A DNA stretch of 64,000 bases from Simplicispira metamorpha (GCF_004341365.1 NZ_SLXH01000026.1:1-64000); one strand, 5' to 3'; shown: positions 8,107-16,423, counted from the stretch's first letter. Notes: a model not told the origin generated them from the letters alone. Translations and numbers: made by a program.

Positions 8107-8964
8107 TTGTTGGGCGTTGATTTTTCCAGCAGCCCCAGTGCGCGCAAACCCATCGTGCTGGCGCTGGGCCAGCGCACGGGCACGCAGGTGCAGCTGGCGC
8201 AGTTGCATCGCTTCCACACCTTGGCAGATTTCACGGCGTGGCTGGCCGAGCCGCGTTGCTGGGTGGGCGGTTTTGATTTTCCATTTGGGTTGCCGCGCGC
8301 GCTGGTGCAGCAGCTGGGCTGGCCGTTGCAGTGGTCGGCCTGCATGGCGCATTACCAGAGCCTGACGCGCGCACAAATCCGCGACACCTTTGCCGCCTTT
8401 TGCGCCGCCCGCCCTGTGGGGGCCAAGTTTGCCCACCGTGCCACCGATGGCCCGGCGGGCTCCAGCCCCAGCATGAAATGGGTCAATCCGCCGGTGGCGT
8501 ACATGCTGCACGCGGGCGTTCCGTGCCTGTTGCAAGCGGGCGTGTGCCTGCCCGGCCTGCACCCCGGCGATAGCGCGCGCGTGGCCCTCGAAGCCTATCC
8601 CGGCCTGCTGGCGCGGCAGATTTTGGGTCGGCGCAGCTACAAAAGCGATGACCGCGCCCGGCAAACCCCCGAGCGCTTGGTGGCCCGCCAAGACCTGCTC
8701 CACGCGCTGGAGACCGGCCAGAACCGCCTGGGCCTGCAGCTGCAGTTGGGCCACGCCCAGCGCGATGCCGTGCTGAACGACCCCCGTGGCGATGTGCTGG
8801 ACGCCGTGCTGTGCCTGTTGCAGGCCGCCTGGGGCGAATCGCGCCGCGCCCACGGGGATGCAGGGTACGGCCTGCCGCCCGGGTTCGATGCGCTGGAGGG
8901 TTGGATCGTCACGGCCCAGCCTGCCACTGCGTCCGCCACCACCACCACCGGGGATACGCCATGA
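8107..8964 (+). CDS. DUF429-like protein (RNase H-like fold suspected)
   Basis: 285 residues from TTG at 8107. Motifs resembling DUF429: LGVDFSSSP at the N-terminus, GGFDFPFGLPR near residue 56, EAYPGLLAR near residue 162 and DVLDAVLCLLQAAW near residue 230. The spaced acidic residues (D in GVDF, D in FDFP, E in EAYP, D in DVLDA) would fit an RNase H-like metal site. The biochemical role is unknown. The start is uncertain: the frame is open further upstream, and CTG at 8083, overlapping the BLUF stop codon, would give a natural-looking MTTSPSPALLGVDFSS. It probably belongs to the folE-BLUF transcription unit; the next gene overlaps its stop by 4 bp. Confidence 0.7.
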   Translation: MLGVDFSSSPSARKPIVLALGQRTGTQVQLAQLHRFHTLADFTAWLAEPRCWVGGFDFPFGLPRALVQQLGWPLQWSACMAHYQSLTRAQIRDTFAAFCAARPVGAKFAHRATDGPAGSSPSMKWVNPPVAYMLHAGVPCLLQAGVCLPGLHPGDSARVALEAYPGLLARQILGRRSYKSDDRARQTPERLVARQDLLHALETGQNRLGLQLQLGHAQRDAVLNDPRGDVLDAVLCLLQAAWGESRRAHGDAGYGLPPGFDALEGWIVTAQPATASATTTTGDTP

Positions 8965-9182
8965 CCGCGCCCCTGCGCAGTGCCCGCGCTGCCCTGGCCG
9001 CTGCACTGCTGCTGTGCGGCGCCGCGCTGGCCGCACCGGCGCCCTGGTACTACTGGCGCAGCAAAATCGACGGCACCCGCATTTGTGCGCAAACCTCGCC
9101 CGGCCCGGGTTGGGAGCAAGACAGCGCCCCGTTTGAAGGCCCCGGCTGCCAGACGCGCCCGCGCCCGCCCACCCGGCGCTGA
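8961..9182 (+). CDS. Small secreted protein of unknown function
   Basis: 73 residues, ATG overlapping the DUF429 stop (ATGA). Residues 1-25 form a clear Sec signal peptide (positive start, LAAALLLCGAALAA, cleavage expected near ALAA-PAP). The mature part is only about 48 residues, with an aromatic patch (PWYYWRSKIDG), two cysteines (RICAQ and PGCQT) that could form a disulfide, and a Pro/Arg-rich end. No family is recognised. The tight coupling to the upstream gene and the clean signal peptide argue it is real. Confidence 0.65.
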   Translation: MTAPLRSARAALAAALLLCGAALAAPAPWYYWRSKIDGTRICAQTSPGPGWEQDSAPFEGPGCQTRPRPPTRR

Positions 9183-9276
9183 TGGCCCGGCATGCCCGTG
9201 CTGGTTTCCCGGCACCAGGTGGGCGGGGCGGCACAATCGGCGTTTTTTGGGCGCTTCGCTGCCACCACCGATTGCC

Positions 9277-9918
9277 ATGCCTTCTCTGGAAACCCTGATC
9301 GCCTTTTTTGGCGTCTCGCTGCTGCTGGGGCTGACGCCCGGGCCGGACAACCTTTTTGTGCTGGTGCAGTCCGCCCAGCGTGGCTGGCGTGCGGGCATGG
9401 CGGTGGTGCTGGGCTTGTGCGTGGGGCTGGTAGTCCACACGGCGGCGGTGGCGCTGGGGCTGGCTGCGGTGTTTGCCGCCTCGGCCATGGCGTTTACGGC
9501 GCTGAAGTGGTGTGGCGCCGCCTATCTGGCTTATCTGGCCTGGCAGGCTTTGCGGGCGCCAGCGGCGCTGGCCTGCGAAGCGGCGCCCACCGCCGCTGCG
9601 GCCAGTGGGCCCAGCGGGCGGCGCATGGTGGCACGCGGTGCGGTGATGAGCCTGACCAACCCCAAGGTGCTGGTGTTTTTCCTGGCCTTTTTGCCGCAGT
9701 TTGCCGATCCCGCGCGCGGCCCGGTGGCGTTGCAGCTGATGGTGCTGGGCGCCGTGTTCATCCTGGCTACGTTGCTAGTGTTTGGCGCCATCGCCTGCTT
9801 TACCGGGGCGTTTGGCGCGCTGTTGCAGCGCTCGGCACGGGCGCAAACGGTGCTCAACCGGGTAGCGGGTCTGGTGTTTCTGGGATTGGCCGTGCGCCTG
9901 GCCACCGCAGAGCGGTAA
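9277..9918 (+). CDS. LysE/RhtB family amino-acid exporter
   Basis: 213 residues from the ATG at 9277 (MPSLETLIAFFGVSLLLG). The hallmark LTPGPDNLFVLVQSAQRGWR motif is at residues about 19-38, and SLTNPKVLVFFLAFLPQF near residue 128 is also diagnostic. Five to six hydrophobic helices are visible. The family exports amino acids such as lysine, homoserine, threonine or cysteine derivatives by proton antiport; the substrate cannot be assigned. The gene starts about 95 bp after the small secreted protein. A hairpin with a T-run (9961-9988) follows its stop. Confidence 0.9.
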   Translation: MPSLETLIAFFGVSLLLGLTPGPDNLFVLVQSAQRGWRAGMAVVLGLCVGLVVHTAAVALGLAAVFAASAMAFTALKWCGAAYLAYLAWQALRAPAALACEAAPTAAAASGPSGRRMVARGAVMSLTNPKVLVFFLAFLPQFADPARGPVALQLMVLGAVFILATLLVFGAIACFTGAFGALLQRSARAQTVLNRVAGLVFLGLAVRLATAER

Positions 9919-9960
9919 ATCCGGCTTGTTCGTGGCGCATGCCAACGCTATGGTGGGGGT

Positions 9961-9988
9961 GTTCGCAACGTATTTGCGGACGTTTTTT
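9961..9988 (+). terminator. Rho-independent terminator after the LysE gene (or attenuator of the next gene)
   Basis: GTTCGCAA pairs with TTGCGGAC (8 bp with one T-G wobble, 5-base loop CGTAT), then G and TTTTTT. It ends only 19 bp before the ATG at 10008, so it could terminate lysE transcription or attenuate a leader of the metallophosphoesterase gene. Confidence 0.7.
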
Positions 9989-10007
9989 CCACCAAGAAAG
10001 GTGTTTC

Positions 10008-12056
10008 ATGCAGAGCAAGAGTTCCCCATCCATCCCTGATTTCAGCATTCAGGGCAGCCTCGGTCGCCGGGGTTTTCTGCGCTACAGCCTGGGCTCTTTT
10101 GCCATGGTGTCCACGGGGTCGATATTGGGAGGGTGCGGTGGCAGTGACCCGCTTCAGTCCTATCGGATCGACACCACCGTGGTGCCCACCACCGAACGCA
10201 TGGTCTCGTTTCCCTATAACCTGCAAGGCCTGGCGGCCAACGAGATCGACAAAGTGGCCAAGTACGACGACTTTGGCTATGGCGCCTGGACTTTTGCGGC
10301 AGGCTTGCCCATCGTGCCCCGGTTGGACTTGATGCCGGGCGGCTACAGCAACCCCACGCCCACGCGGCGCCAGAAACTGGCCCGTTTCTTCACCTTCTCG
10401 GACATCCACATCACCGACAAGGAGGCGCCCAACCAGCTCCTGCTGTTGCAGGAGTTTGAGCGCTACGCCGTCAACAACACCTCGATTTACTCGCCGGTGA
10501 TGATGTACACCACCCAGGTGCTGGATGCGGCCATGCAGACCATGAACGCACTGCACCGGAAAAACCCGTTTGATTTCGCCCTCTCGCTGGGCGATACCTG
10601 CAACAGCACGTCGTACAACGAACTGCGCTGGTACATCGACGTGATCGACGGCAAGGTCATCCGGCCCAGCTCGGGCGCGCACCTGGGCGCTGACAGCATC
10701 GATTACCAAAAGCCCTACCAGGCGGTGGGCCTGGACAAATCCATTCCCTGGTACCAGACCATGGGCAACCATGACCACTTCATGATCGGCTCGTTTCCGG
10801 TGGATGCCGATCCCAGCCTGGGGTTTCGGGAGTCCTATGTGGCCGACACCGTCTGGGCGGTGGCCGACATGCTCAAACCCAATGCGGGCACCTTTCCTGT
10901 GTTGTTCAATATGCAGGACTTCAAGGCCGTACCCCGCTACCACATGGGCGTGATGGATGGCAGCAGCCCGTGGGGCAGCGTCATCCACACCGGCCTGAGT
11001 ACCAGCCCCAAGTTTGCCGGTGGTGCGCCCAAGGTGGCCGCAGACCCCGACCGGCGATCCCTGCTGCGCACCGAGTGGATACAGGAATTTTTCAAGACCA
11101 GCACCGGCCCGGTTGGGCACGGGTTTCATCTGGTGGACAAATCCGCCCCGACGGGCTTTGCCTGCTACAGCTTCATGCCCAAGGCCGATGTGCCACTCAA
11201 GGTCATTGTGCTGGACGATACGCAGAGTGAAAACGACGGCTCCAAGGACATCCACGGCCACGGCTACCTGGACGCGGTGCGCTGGGCCTGGCTGAAGGCC
11301 GAGCTGGCCGCCGGGCAGGCGGCCAACCAGCTTATGGTGATTGCCGCCCATATCCCGATTGGTGTGGCTGCCGTCGGCACCGAGATGGAGTGGTGGCTGA
11401 ACGACGTGCACATGGCCTCGGCGACGGCGGCGCAACCGCAGTGGTGGCAAAGTGAGCCCCCCGTGGCCCCCGAGCACCGCAACGCCACCACCTTGACCGA
11501 GCTGGTCGAGACGCTGCAAAACACCCCCAACCTGATTGCGTGGCTGGCCGGACACCGCCACTTCAATACCGTCAAGGCCTTTCCATCGCCCGATGCGGCG
11601 CAGCCAGAGAAAGGGTTCTGGCAGGTCGAAACCTCGTCGCTGCGGGACTTTCCGCAGCAACTGCGCACGTTTGAGATCTACCTCAACAGCGACTATTCGA
11701 TCTCGGTCGTTACCGTCAACGTCGATACCGCCGTGGCGCCCGGCACACCGGCTGCCACCTCGCGCAAATACGCCGTGGCGGTGCAGCAGATCGTGCAAAA
11801 CGACCTGCGGGTCAATGCGCCCAATGCGGCCACCATGACCAACAGCGGCGTCACGTTGCCGCTGCCCACCATCGATCCCACGCGGCCCCAGGCCGGCGAT
11901 GCGGGCACCCAGGCTGGGCTGGTGCCCGACCCCAGCATCCAGTTCACCGATCTGAAAAACCAGGGTGTGCCCTACAACGCGTCGTACAACGCCGAGCTGT
12001 TCAAACCGCTGAGCCCGGCCATGGTGGCCGCCCTGAAGGCCCGCTTTCCTGCCTGA
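10008..12056 (+). CDS. Exported metallophosphoesterase (TIGR03768-like)
   Basis: 682 residues from the ATG at 10008. The N-terminus has a twin-arginine motif (GRRGFLRYSLG) and then a lipobox-like ILGGC with Cys near residue 44, suggesting Tat export and possibly lipidation. All calcineurin-like metal motifs are visible: FSDIHITD near residue 130, SLGDTCNS near 193, TMGNHDHF near 250, IAAHIPI near 445 and AGHRHFN near 513. The family hydrolyses phosphate esters; the substrate is unknown. The protein is much longer than a minimal metallophosphoesterase and has an extra C-terminal beta-rich region. It stands alone between a terminator-like hairpin and a dispersed repeat. Confidence 0.85.
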   Translation: MQSKSSPSIPDFSIQGSLGRRGFLRYSLGSFAMVSTGSILGGCGGSDPLQSYRIDTTVVPTTERMVSFPYNLQGLAANEIDKVAKYDDFGYGAWTFAAGLPIVPRLDLMPGGYSNPTPTRRQKLARFFTFSDIHITDKEAPNQLLLLQEFERYAVNNTSIYSPVMMYTTQVLDAAMQTMNALHRKNPFDFALSLGDTCNSTSYNELRWYIDVIDGKVIRPSSGAHLGADSIDYQKPYQAVGLDKSIPWYQTMGNHDHFMIGSFPVDADPSLGFRESYVADTVWAVADMLKPNAGTFPVLFNMQDFKAVPRYHMGVMDGSSPWGSVIHTGLSTSPKFAGGAPKVAADPDRRSLLRTEWIQEFFKTSTGPVGHGFHLVDKSAPTGFACYSFMPKADVPLKVIVLDDTQSENDGSKDIHGHGYLDAVRWAWLKAELAAGQAANQLMVIAAHIPIGVAAVGTEMEWWLNDVHMASATAAQPQWWQSEPPVAPEHRNATTLTELVETLQNTPNLIAWLAGHRHFNTVKAFPSPDAAQPEKGFWQVETSSLRDFPQQLRTFEIYLNSDYSISVVTVNVDTAVAPGTPAATSRKYAVAVQQIVQNDLRVNAPNAATMTNSGVTLPLPTIDPTRPQAGDAGTQAGLVPDPSIQFTDLKNQGVPYNASYNAELFKPLSPAMVAALKARFPA

Positions 12057-12116
12057 GGCGGGGTGCCTGTCCCCCACCCGGCCTGCCGATTGCGCAGGCC
12101 CGGGGGATGTCTGTAA

Positions 12117-12173
12117 TTTGCTATTAAAAAAATAGCTGCTTGCGCTTACTGCGTAAGGGCTGAACGCCAATTT
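12117..12173 (+). repeat. Dispersed palindromic repeat, copy 3
   Basis: TTTGCTATTAAAAAAATAGC, TGCTTGCGCTTACTGCGTAA and GGGCTGAACGCCAATTT: the family pattern with the TAGCTGCTTGCGC variant. A separate 6-bp inverted repeat (GGCCTG ... CAGGCC, 12080-12100) precedes it after the metallophosphoesterase stop. Confidence 0.75.
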
Positions 12174-12175
12174 GC

Positions 12176-12205
12176 TTGTGAATTTGGTGTCTGCCGCCCG
12201 ATAAT
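12176..12205 (+). promoter_or_regulatory. Promoter of the histidine phosphatase gene (predicted leaderless transcript)
   Basis: TTGTGA (12176-12181), 18-bp spacer, GATAAT (12200-12205). The expected transcription start, 6-7 bp after the -10 box, falls on or next to the ATG at 12212, and no ribosome binding site is visible. Confidence 0.55.
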
Positions 12206-12211
12206 CAGGCC

Positions 12212-12907
12212 ATGACCGACATCATCCTCATCCGCCACGGCGAGACCGACTGGAACCGCGAGCTGCGCTTTCAGGGACAGGTCGATGTGCCACTCAACGC
12301 CACCGGCCATGAGCAGGCGCGCCGCCTGGCCCAGCGCCTGGCGCAGGAGGCGGTGGTGGCCCACCATTTGGTCAGCAGCGATCTGGTGCGCACCCGCCAG
12401 ACGGCGCAGCCCGTGCTGGGCGCGCTGTTGCCGCAACTGCACATCGACAACCTGACCGACCCCGACCTGCGCGAGCAAAACTTTGGCCTGGTCGATGGCA
12501 TGCGTGTGCAGGACATCAAAGACCAGCACCCTGATGCCTGGGCGCGGTGGCTGTGCTTTGCGCCCGACAGCGGCATGCCCGGCGGTGAGACGACGCAACA
12601 GTTCCACGCCCGCGTTATTGGGGCTCTGCAACGCCTGGCGCAGCAGCACGCGGGCCAGACGCTGGTGGTGGTCACGCACGGCGGCGTGCTCGACATGGTC
12701 TGGCGCACCGCGCAGGGCCTGGGCTTGTCGGGGCCGCGCCAAAGCGATATTCCGAACGCTGCGCTGAACCGGGTGCGTCTGCGTCCCGGTGCCATCGATA
12801 TCCTGCATTGGGCCGATACGCGCCATCTCCAGGGCCTGCCCGCGCAACCCGTGTACGACCAGACCCGGTTGCAAGGCGCGGGGGGCGCCCCGCCTGCTGA
12901 CCGCTGA
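12212..12907 (+). CDS. Histidine phosphatase family protein (phosphoglycerate mutase-like)
   Basis: 231 residues. The RHGETDWN signature is at residues 8-15 with phosphorylated H9; the second catalytic histidine is in VVVTHGG near residue 155. The branch-1 superfamily includes dPGM-like mutases, cobalamin phosphatase CobC and broad-specificity phosphatases such as GpmB/PhoE; length and the lack of dPGM features favour a phosphatase. It looks monocistronic, with its own promoter directly upstream and about 200 bp of operator-containing spacer downstream. Confidence 0.88.
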   Translation: MTDIILIRHGETDWNRELRFQGQVDVPLNATGHEQARRLAQRLAQEAVVAHHLVSSDLVRTRQTAQPVLGALLPQLHIDNLTDPDLREQNFGLVDGMRVQDIKDQHPDAWARWLCFAPDSGMPGGETTQQFHARVIGALQRLAQQHAGQTLVVVTHGGVLDMVWRTAQGLGLSGPRQSDIPNAALNRVRLRPGAIDILHWADTRHLQGLPAQPVYDQTRLQGAGGAPPADR

Positions 12908-13032
12908 CCGTGGTTGTCCCGTGCCATCGGGGCCGTGGCAGGGTGGCGTCAGGGCTGGGGCGATGTAGCCGGGCAACGGTGCGGCGGTGCTGCCAGGCGC
13001 CACCGCCCCCGGATGCCACTGGCTGCATGGGT

Positions 13033-13075
13033 GTGATCGTTCCGGCCAATCGGTTTGACCGCCTGTGCCATTGGC
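13033..13075 (+). promoter_or_regulatory. Putative AraC-regulator operator, site 1
   Basis: GTGATC (13033-13038), 6 bp, GCCAATC starting at 13045, then ATTGGCG starting at 13070. The 6-bp arms GCCAAT/ATTGGC are exactly inverted with a 19-bp spacer. The right arm overlaps the -35 hexamer TTGGCG. The same layout, in the same register, recurs upstream of the Bug gene at 16783 and, weaker, of that at 34985. Confidence 0.6.
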
Positions 13076-13099
13076 GGGCCCGGGGGTGGTGCCTAGACT
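13071..13099 (+). promoter_or_regulatory. Promoter of the caiB-bug-araC unit
   Basis: TTGGCG (13071-13076), exact 17-bp spacer, TAGACT (13094-13099). Transcription should start near 13106, only about 4 bp before the ATG at 13110, implying a nearly leaderless message. No Shine-Dalgarno sequence is seen. Confidence 0.6.
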
Positions 13100-13109
13100 G
13101 GCCCGTGCC

Positions 13110-14339
13110 ATGTCCCAAAATCCTTCTTCCCTTTCTTCTTCTGCGCCTGCGGGCGCTCCGCTGCGCGGCGTGCGCGTGCTTGACCTGACACGGCTGCTGC
13201 CCGGCCCGGTGTGCGCGCTGCATTTGGCCGATCTGGGCGCTGAGGTCATCAAAATCGAAGACACCGGCGCGGGTGACTACGCCGCAGCGGCGCTGCGCAC
13301 GCTGGTCAACCGCAACAAGCGCGGGCTGGCGCTGGACTTGAAGCAGCCCGGTGGCGTCGAGGCGCTGCTGCGCCTGTGCGAGAGCGCCGATGTGCTGGTG
13401 GAGGGCTTTCGCCCCGGCGTGATGGAGCGCCTGGGTGTGGGCTACGCCGCAGTGGCCGCGCGCAACCCGCGCATCGTTTATTGCAGCATCACCGGCTACG
13501 GCCAGACTGGCCCCTACCGCGATGCCCCTGGCCACGACATGAACTACAGCGGCTGGGCCGGTGTGGCCGACCAGATGGGCGTGCCCGGTCAGCCCCCGGC
13601 ACTGTCGAATCTGCCGGTGGCCGACCTGCTTGGCGGCTCGATGACGGCAGCCATGGGCATTCTGGCTGCGCTGTTCGATGCCAGCCGCACCGGCACCGGA
13701 CGCCATGTGGACATCGCTATTGCCGATGGCGTGCTGGCCCATGCCGTGCTGCCGCTGGCCGCCGTCAACACCCACGGCCAGGCCGATGCGGTAGGCCAGA
13801 GCAAGCTCACGGGCGCGCTGCCGTGCTACGCCATGTATGCCACCGCCGATGGCCGCTACCTGGCCGTGGCCGCGCTGGAGCGCAAGTTCTGGGATGCCTT
13901 TTGCGCGCGCATTGGCCGGGCGGATCTGCAAGCCTTGCACTACCCGCTGGCGCCCGCGCAGGCGCAGTGGGTGCGCGCCGAATTGCAGGCGCTGATAGGT
14001 GCGCACCCCCTGGCCTGGTGGACAGACAAACTGCGCGACGCTGACTGCTGCGTCACGCCCGTGCTGCGGCTGCAAGAAGCGTTGGACAACCCGCAGTTTG
14101 CTGCCCGCGCCATGGTGCTGCCGCTGGATGCGGGTGCCACCGCCAGCGCCGCCGCTACCAACCCCACCCCAGACCGGGCGCAGCGCCAGTTTGCCTGCCC
14201 CGTGAAGATGACCGGATTTGAGTTTTCCGTGCGCCAACCCGCGCCACGCCCCGGTGAACACACCGAGGACGTGCTGCGGGAGGCGGGTTACAGCGCAGCG
14301 GAGATACAGGCTTTGCGCAGCCGGGGTGCCGTGGGCTGA
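13110..14339 (+). CDS. CaiB/BaiF CoA-transferase family protein, alpha-methylacyl-CoA racemase-like
   Basis: 409 residues from the ATG at 13110. N-terminal LRGVRVLDLTRLLPGP and HLADLGAEVIKIED are typical of class III CoA-transferases. The region PGHDMNYSGWAG (H142) and PVADLLGG (D172) matches the His/Asp pair that removes the alpha proton in alpha-methylacyl-CoA racemases, whereas true transferases use an Asp for the glutamyl/aspartyl anhydride. I therefore favour epimerisation of 2-methyl-branched acyl-CoA esters. It leads an operon with a Bug receptor and an AraC regulator and sits beside branched-chain beta-oxidation genes, which agrees. Confidence 0.82.
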   Translation: MSQNPSSLSSSAPAGAPLRGVRVLDLTRLLPGPVCALHLADLGAEVIKIEDTGAGDYAAAALRTLVNRNKRGLALDLKQPGGVEALLRLCESADVLVEGFRPGVMERLGVGYAAVAARNPRIVYCSITGYGQTGPYRDAPGHDMNYSGWAGVADQMGVPGQPPALSNLPVADLLGGSMTAAMGILAALFDASRTGTGRHVDIAIADGVLAHAVLPLAAVNTHGQADAVGQSKLTGALPCYAMYATADGRYLAVAALERKFWDAFCARIGRADLQALHYPLAPAQAQWVRAELQALIGAHPLAWWTDKLRDADCCVTPVLRLQEALDNPQFAARAMVLPLDAGATASAAATNPTPDRAQRQFACPVKMTGFEFSVRQPAPRPGEHTEDVLREAGYSAAEIQALRSRGAVG

Positions 14340-14402
14340 ACCCCTTTTTCCGGGGGGGCAGGCCATGGCAACAAACCATCCAGAAAAACCAAGGAGACAA
14401 GC

Positions 14403-15395
14403 ATGCCAAAACAACCAACCCAGGGCTGGACACGCCGACGGGCCACCGCATCGGCTTTGCTGGTGGCGGGCGCCGCGCTGCTGGGCACACCTGCTGCCTG
14501 GGCCGATAGCTACCCGTCCAAGCCTATCACGCTGATCTTGCCGTTTCCGGCCGGGGGCGCGACCGATGTGCAGATGCGTGTGCTGGCGCAGGCTGCGGCC
14601 AAAGAGCTGGGCCAGCCCATCATCATGTCCAACCGCCCGGGCGTGGGCGGCACGCTGGGGCCAGCGGCCATGGCCCAGTCATCGCCACCCGATGGCTACA
14701 CCATTGCGTTGATTGCGGCCACGCTGTTTCGCCTGCCGCACCTGATGAAGGTCAGCTACGACCCGGTCAAGGATTTCACCTACCTCATCAACCTGACGGG
14801 CTATGCCAACGGTCTGGTGGTGCGCCAGGATGCGCCCTGGAAGAACGTGCAGGAACTGCTGGCCGACGCCAAGGCCCGCCCCGGCGCCATCAGCTACGGC
14901 GCTACCGGCAAGGGCAGCAGTGGCCACATTGCCATGGAGCGCCTGCTGCGCACGGCGGGCGTGCAGATGACCTTCATTCCCTACAAGGGCGGGGCCGAAA
15001 CCACCACCGCGCTGCTGGGCGGCCACCTCAACGTGATCTCTGACCCGGGCTGGGGCCCCATCGTGGAGTCGGGCAAGGCCCGGGTGCTGGCCACGCTGGG
15101 CGAGGCGCGACTCAAGCGTTTTCCGCAGGTGCCCACGCTCAAGGAGCTGGGCTTTGACCTGGTGGTGAATTCGCCCATCGGCCTGGCTGGCCCCAAGGGC
15201 ATGGAGCCTGCCGTGGTCAAGAGGCTGCACGATGCTTTCCGCAAGGCCATGAACGACCCCGGCTACCAGCAGGCGCTGGAGCTGAACGACCAGGTGCCCC
15301 TCTACATGGGCGCGGAGGAGTACGGCCGCTACGCCACCGAGCAGACCGCACGCGAGAAGGTCTTTGTGCAGGAGCTGGGCATTAAACTGGACTGA
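14403..15395 (+). CDS. Bug-family periplasmic substrate-binding protein 1
   Basis: 330 residues: a signal peptide (basic start WTRRRATASALL, cleavage near AWA-DS), then the Bug/TctC fold beginning SYPSKPITLILPFPAGGATD, followed by PPDGYTIAL and YKGGAETTTALLGGH. Bug proteins bind carboxylates or amides through two bridging waters. The cognate TctA/TctB membrane proteins are not in the window, so it may act as an orphan receptor or share a transporter. AAGGAGACAAGC gives a clear ribosome binding site. It lies 63 bp after the racemase-like gene and its stop overlaps the AraC start. Confidence 0.9.
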   Translation: MPKQPTQGWTRRRATASALLVAGAALLGTPAAWADSYPSKPITLILPFPAGGATDVQMRVLAQAAAKELGQPIIMSNRPGVGGTLGPAAMAQSSPPDGYTIALIAATLFRLPHLMKVSYDPVKDFTYLINLTGYANGLVVRQDAPWKNVQELLADAKARPGAISYGATGKGSSGHIAMERLLRTAGVQMTFIPYKGGAETTTALLGGHLNVISDPGWGPIVESGKARVLATLGEARLKRFPQVPTLKELGFDLVVNSPIGLAGPKGMEPAVVKRLHDAFRKAMNDPGYQQALELNDQVPLYMGAEEYGRYATEQTAREKVFVQELGIKLD

Positions 15396-16423
15396 TGTCC
15401 CCCGCCGTGACCAGCCACACCATCGCCATTCCCCAGGTGATACAGATCATCCAGGGGGTGCGCCAGCGCGGCATGGACGTGGACGCCATCTTGCAGCGCG
15501 CGGGCATTGCCCCGGCCCTGCTCGACTCGCCGCTGTCGCGCGTCACGCAGGCGCAGTACGCCGCACTCATGAAGGTGCTGCGCCGTGTATGCCGCGATGA
15601 GCTGTGGGGCCTGTGCAGCCGCCCGGTGAAGGTGGGCAGCTTTGCCCAGGTGTGCCAGGCGCTGGTGCATTGCCACACGCTGGGCGATGCGTTGCGCACC
15701 GCGTTCCGCTTCTACCACCTGATGCTGCAAGACTTTGTGCCGCGCCTGCAAGTGCGTGGCAACACAGCGCGGGTGGTCATGGTGACGCTGCGCGAGCGCG
15801 ATCCGCTGCTGGCCTATGCCGAGCGCTCGTTCTGCTTTCTGGGCTACGGCGTGATGTCGTGGCTGGTGTCGCGCCGCATTCCGCTGTCGTGCGTGTTTTA
15901 TCCCCCGGGGACGGACATGCCCTACGGAACGGAGGCCGAACGCCTGTTCCAGGCCCCCGTCAGCCACGCGCAGCCGCGCATGGGGTTTGAGTTTGATGCC
16001 AGCTGGCTCAGCCTGCCCATCGTGCAAAACCCCCAGAGCCTGCAAGAGTTCATGGCGCAAGTGCCCAAGGTGCTGGTGGTGAAGTACCGCCACCAGGCCA
16101 GCCTGAGTGAGCGCATCCGGCGCATGCTGCGCCGCTACCTGGCCAGCGAGATGCCTTCGCTGGAGCAGGTGAGCGAAACCCTGGCCATGACCCCGCAGAC
16201 CCTGCGCCGGCGCCTGCGCGATGAGGGGCAGGGCTACCAGGCCATCAAGGACAACCTGCGCCGCGATGCGGCCATCGAGTACCTGAGCCAGCCCGAACTG
16301 ACGCTGGCCGACATCGCCGGGCGATTGGGGTTTTCTGAAGCCAGCACCTTCCACCGTGCCTTCAAGGGCTGGACGGGGCTGTCACCCGGCGCCTACCGCC
16401 AGACCCAGCTCCACCCTTTGTGA
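15395..16423 (+). CDS. AraC-family transcriptional regulator (arabinose-binding-domain type)
   Basis: 342 residues. The N-terminal part (about 20-210) matches the Arabinose_bd domain of OruR/ArgR-like AraC regulators; the C-terminal 100 residues hold two HTH motifs (EQVSETLAMTPQTLRRRLRD and LADIAGRLGFSEASTFHRAF), ending in GLSPGAYR. Such proteins activate catabolic operons on binding a small ligand. The start overlaps the Bug stop (TGATG), so translation is coupled. It is the only regulator in 13-33 kb and lies between two promoters with identical operator-like repeats, making it the likely binder and an autoregulator. Confidence 0.92.
   Translation: MSPAVTSHTIAIPQVIQIIQGVRQRGMDVDAILQRAGIAPALLDSPLSRVTQAQYAALMKVLRRVCRDELWGLCSRPVKVGSFAQVCQALVHCHTLGDALRTAFRFYHLMLQDFVPRLQVRGNTARVVMVTLRERDPLLAYAERSFCFLGYGVMSWLVSRRIPLSCVFYPPGTDMPYGTEAERLFQAPVSHAQPRMGFEFDASWLSLPIVQNPQSLQEFMAQVPKVLVVKYRHQASLSERIRRMLRRYLASEMPSLEQVSETLAMTPQTLRRRLRDEGQGYQAIKDNLRRDAAIEYLSQPELTLADIAGRLGFSEASTFHRAFKGWTGLSPGAYRQTQLHPL

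Noticed and set aside
9192-10007. In-frame extension of the metallophosphoesterase through the lysE region
   Set aside because: It overlaps lysE in another frame; the Tat signal after 10008 marks the real start.
9948-12170. 740-codon open frame on the minus strand opposite the metallophosphoesterase
   Set aside because: No recognisable domains and low-complexity His/Gly/Arg composition; the plus strand carries all five metal-site motifs.
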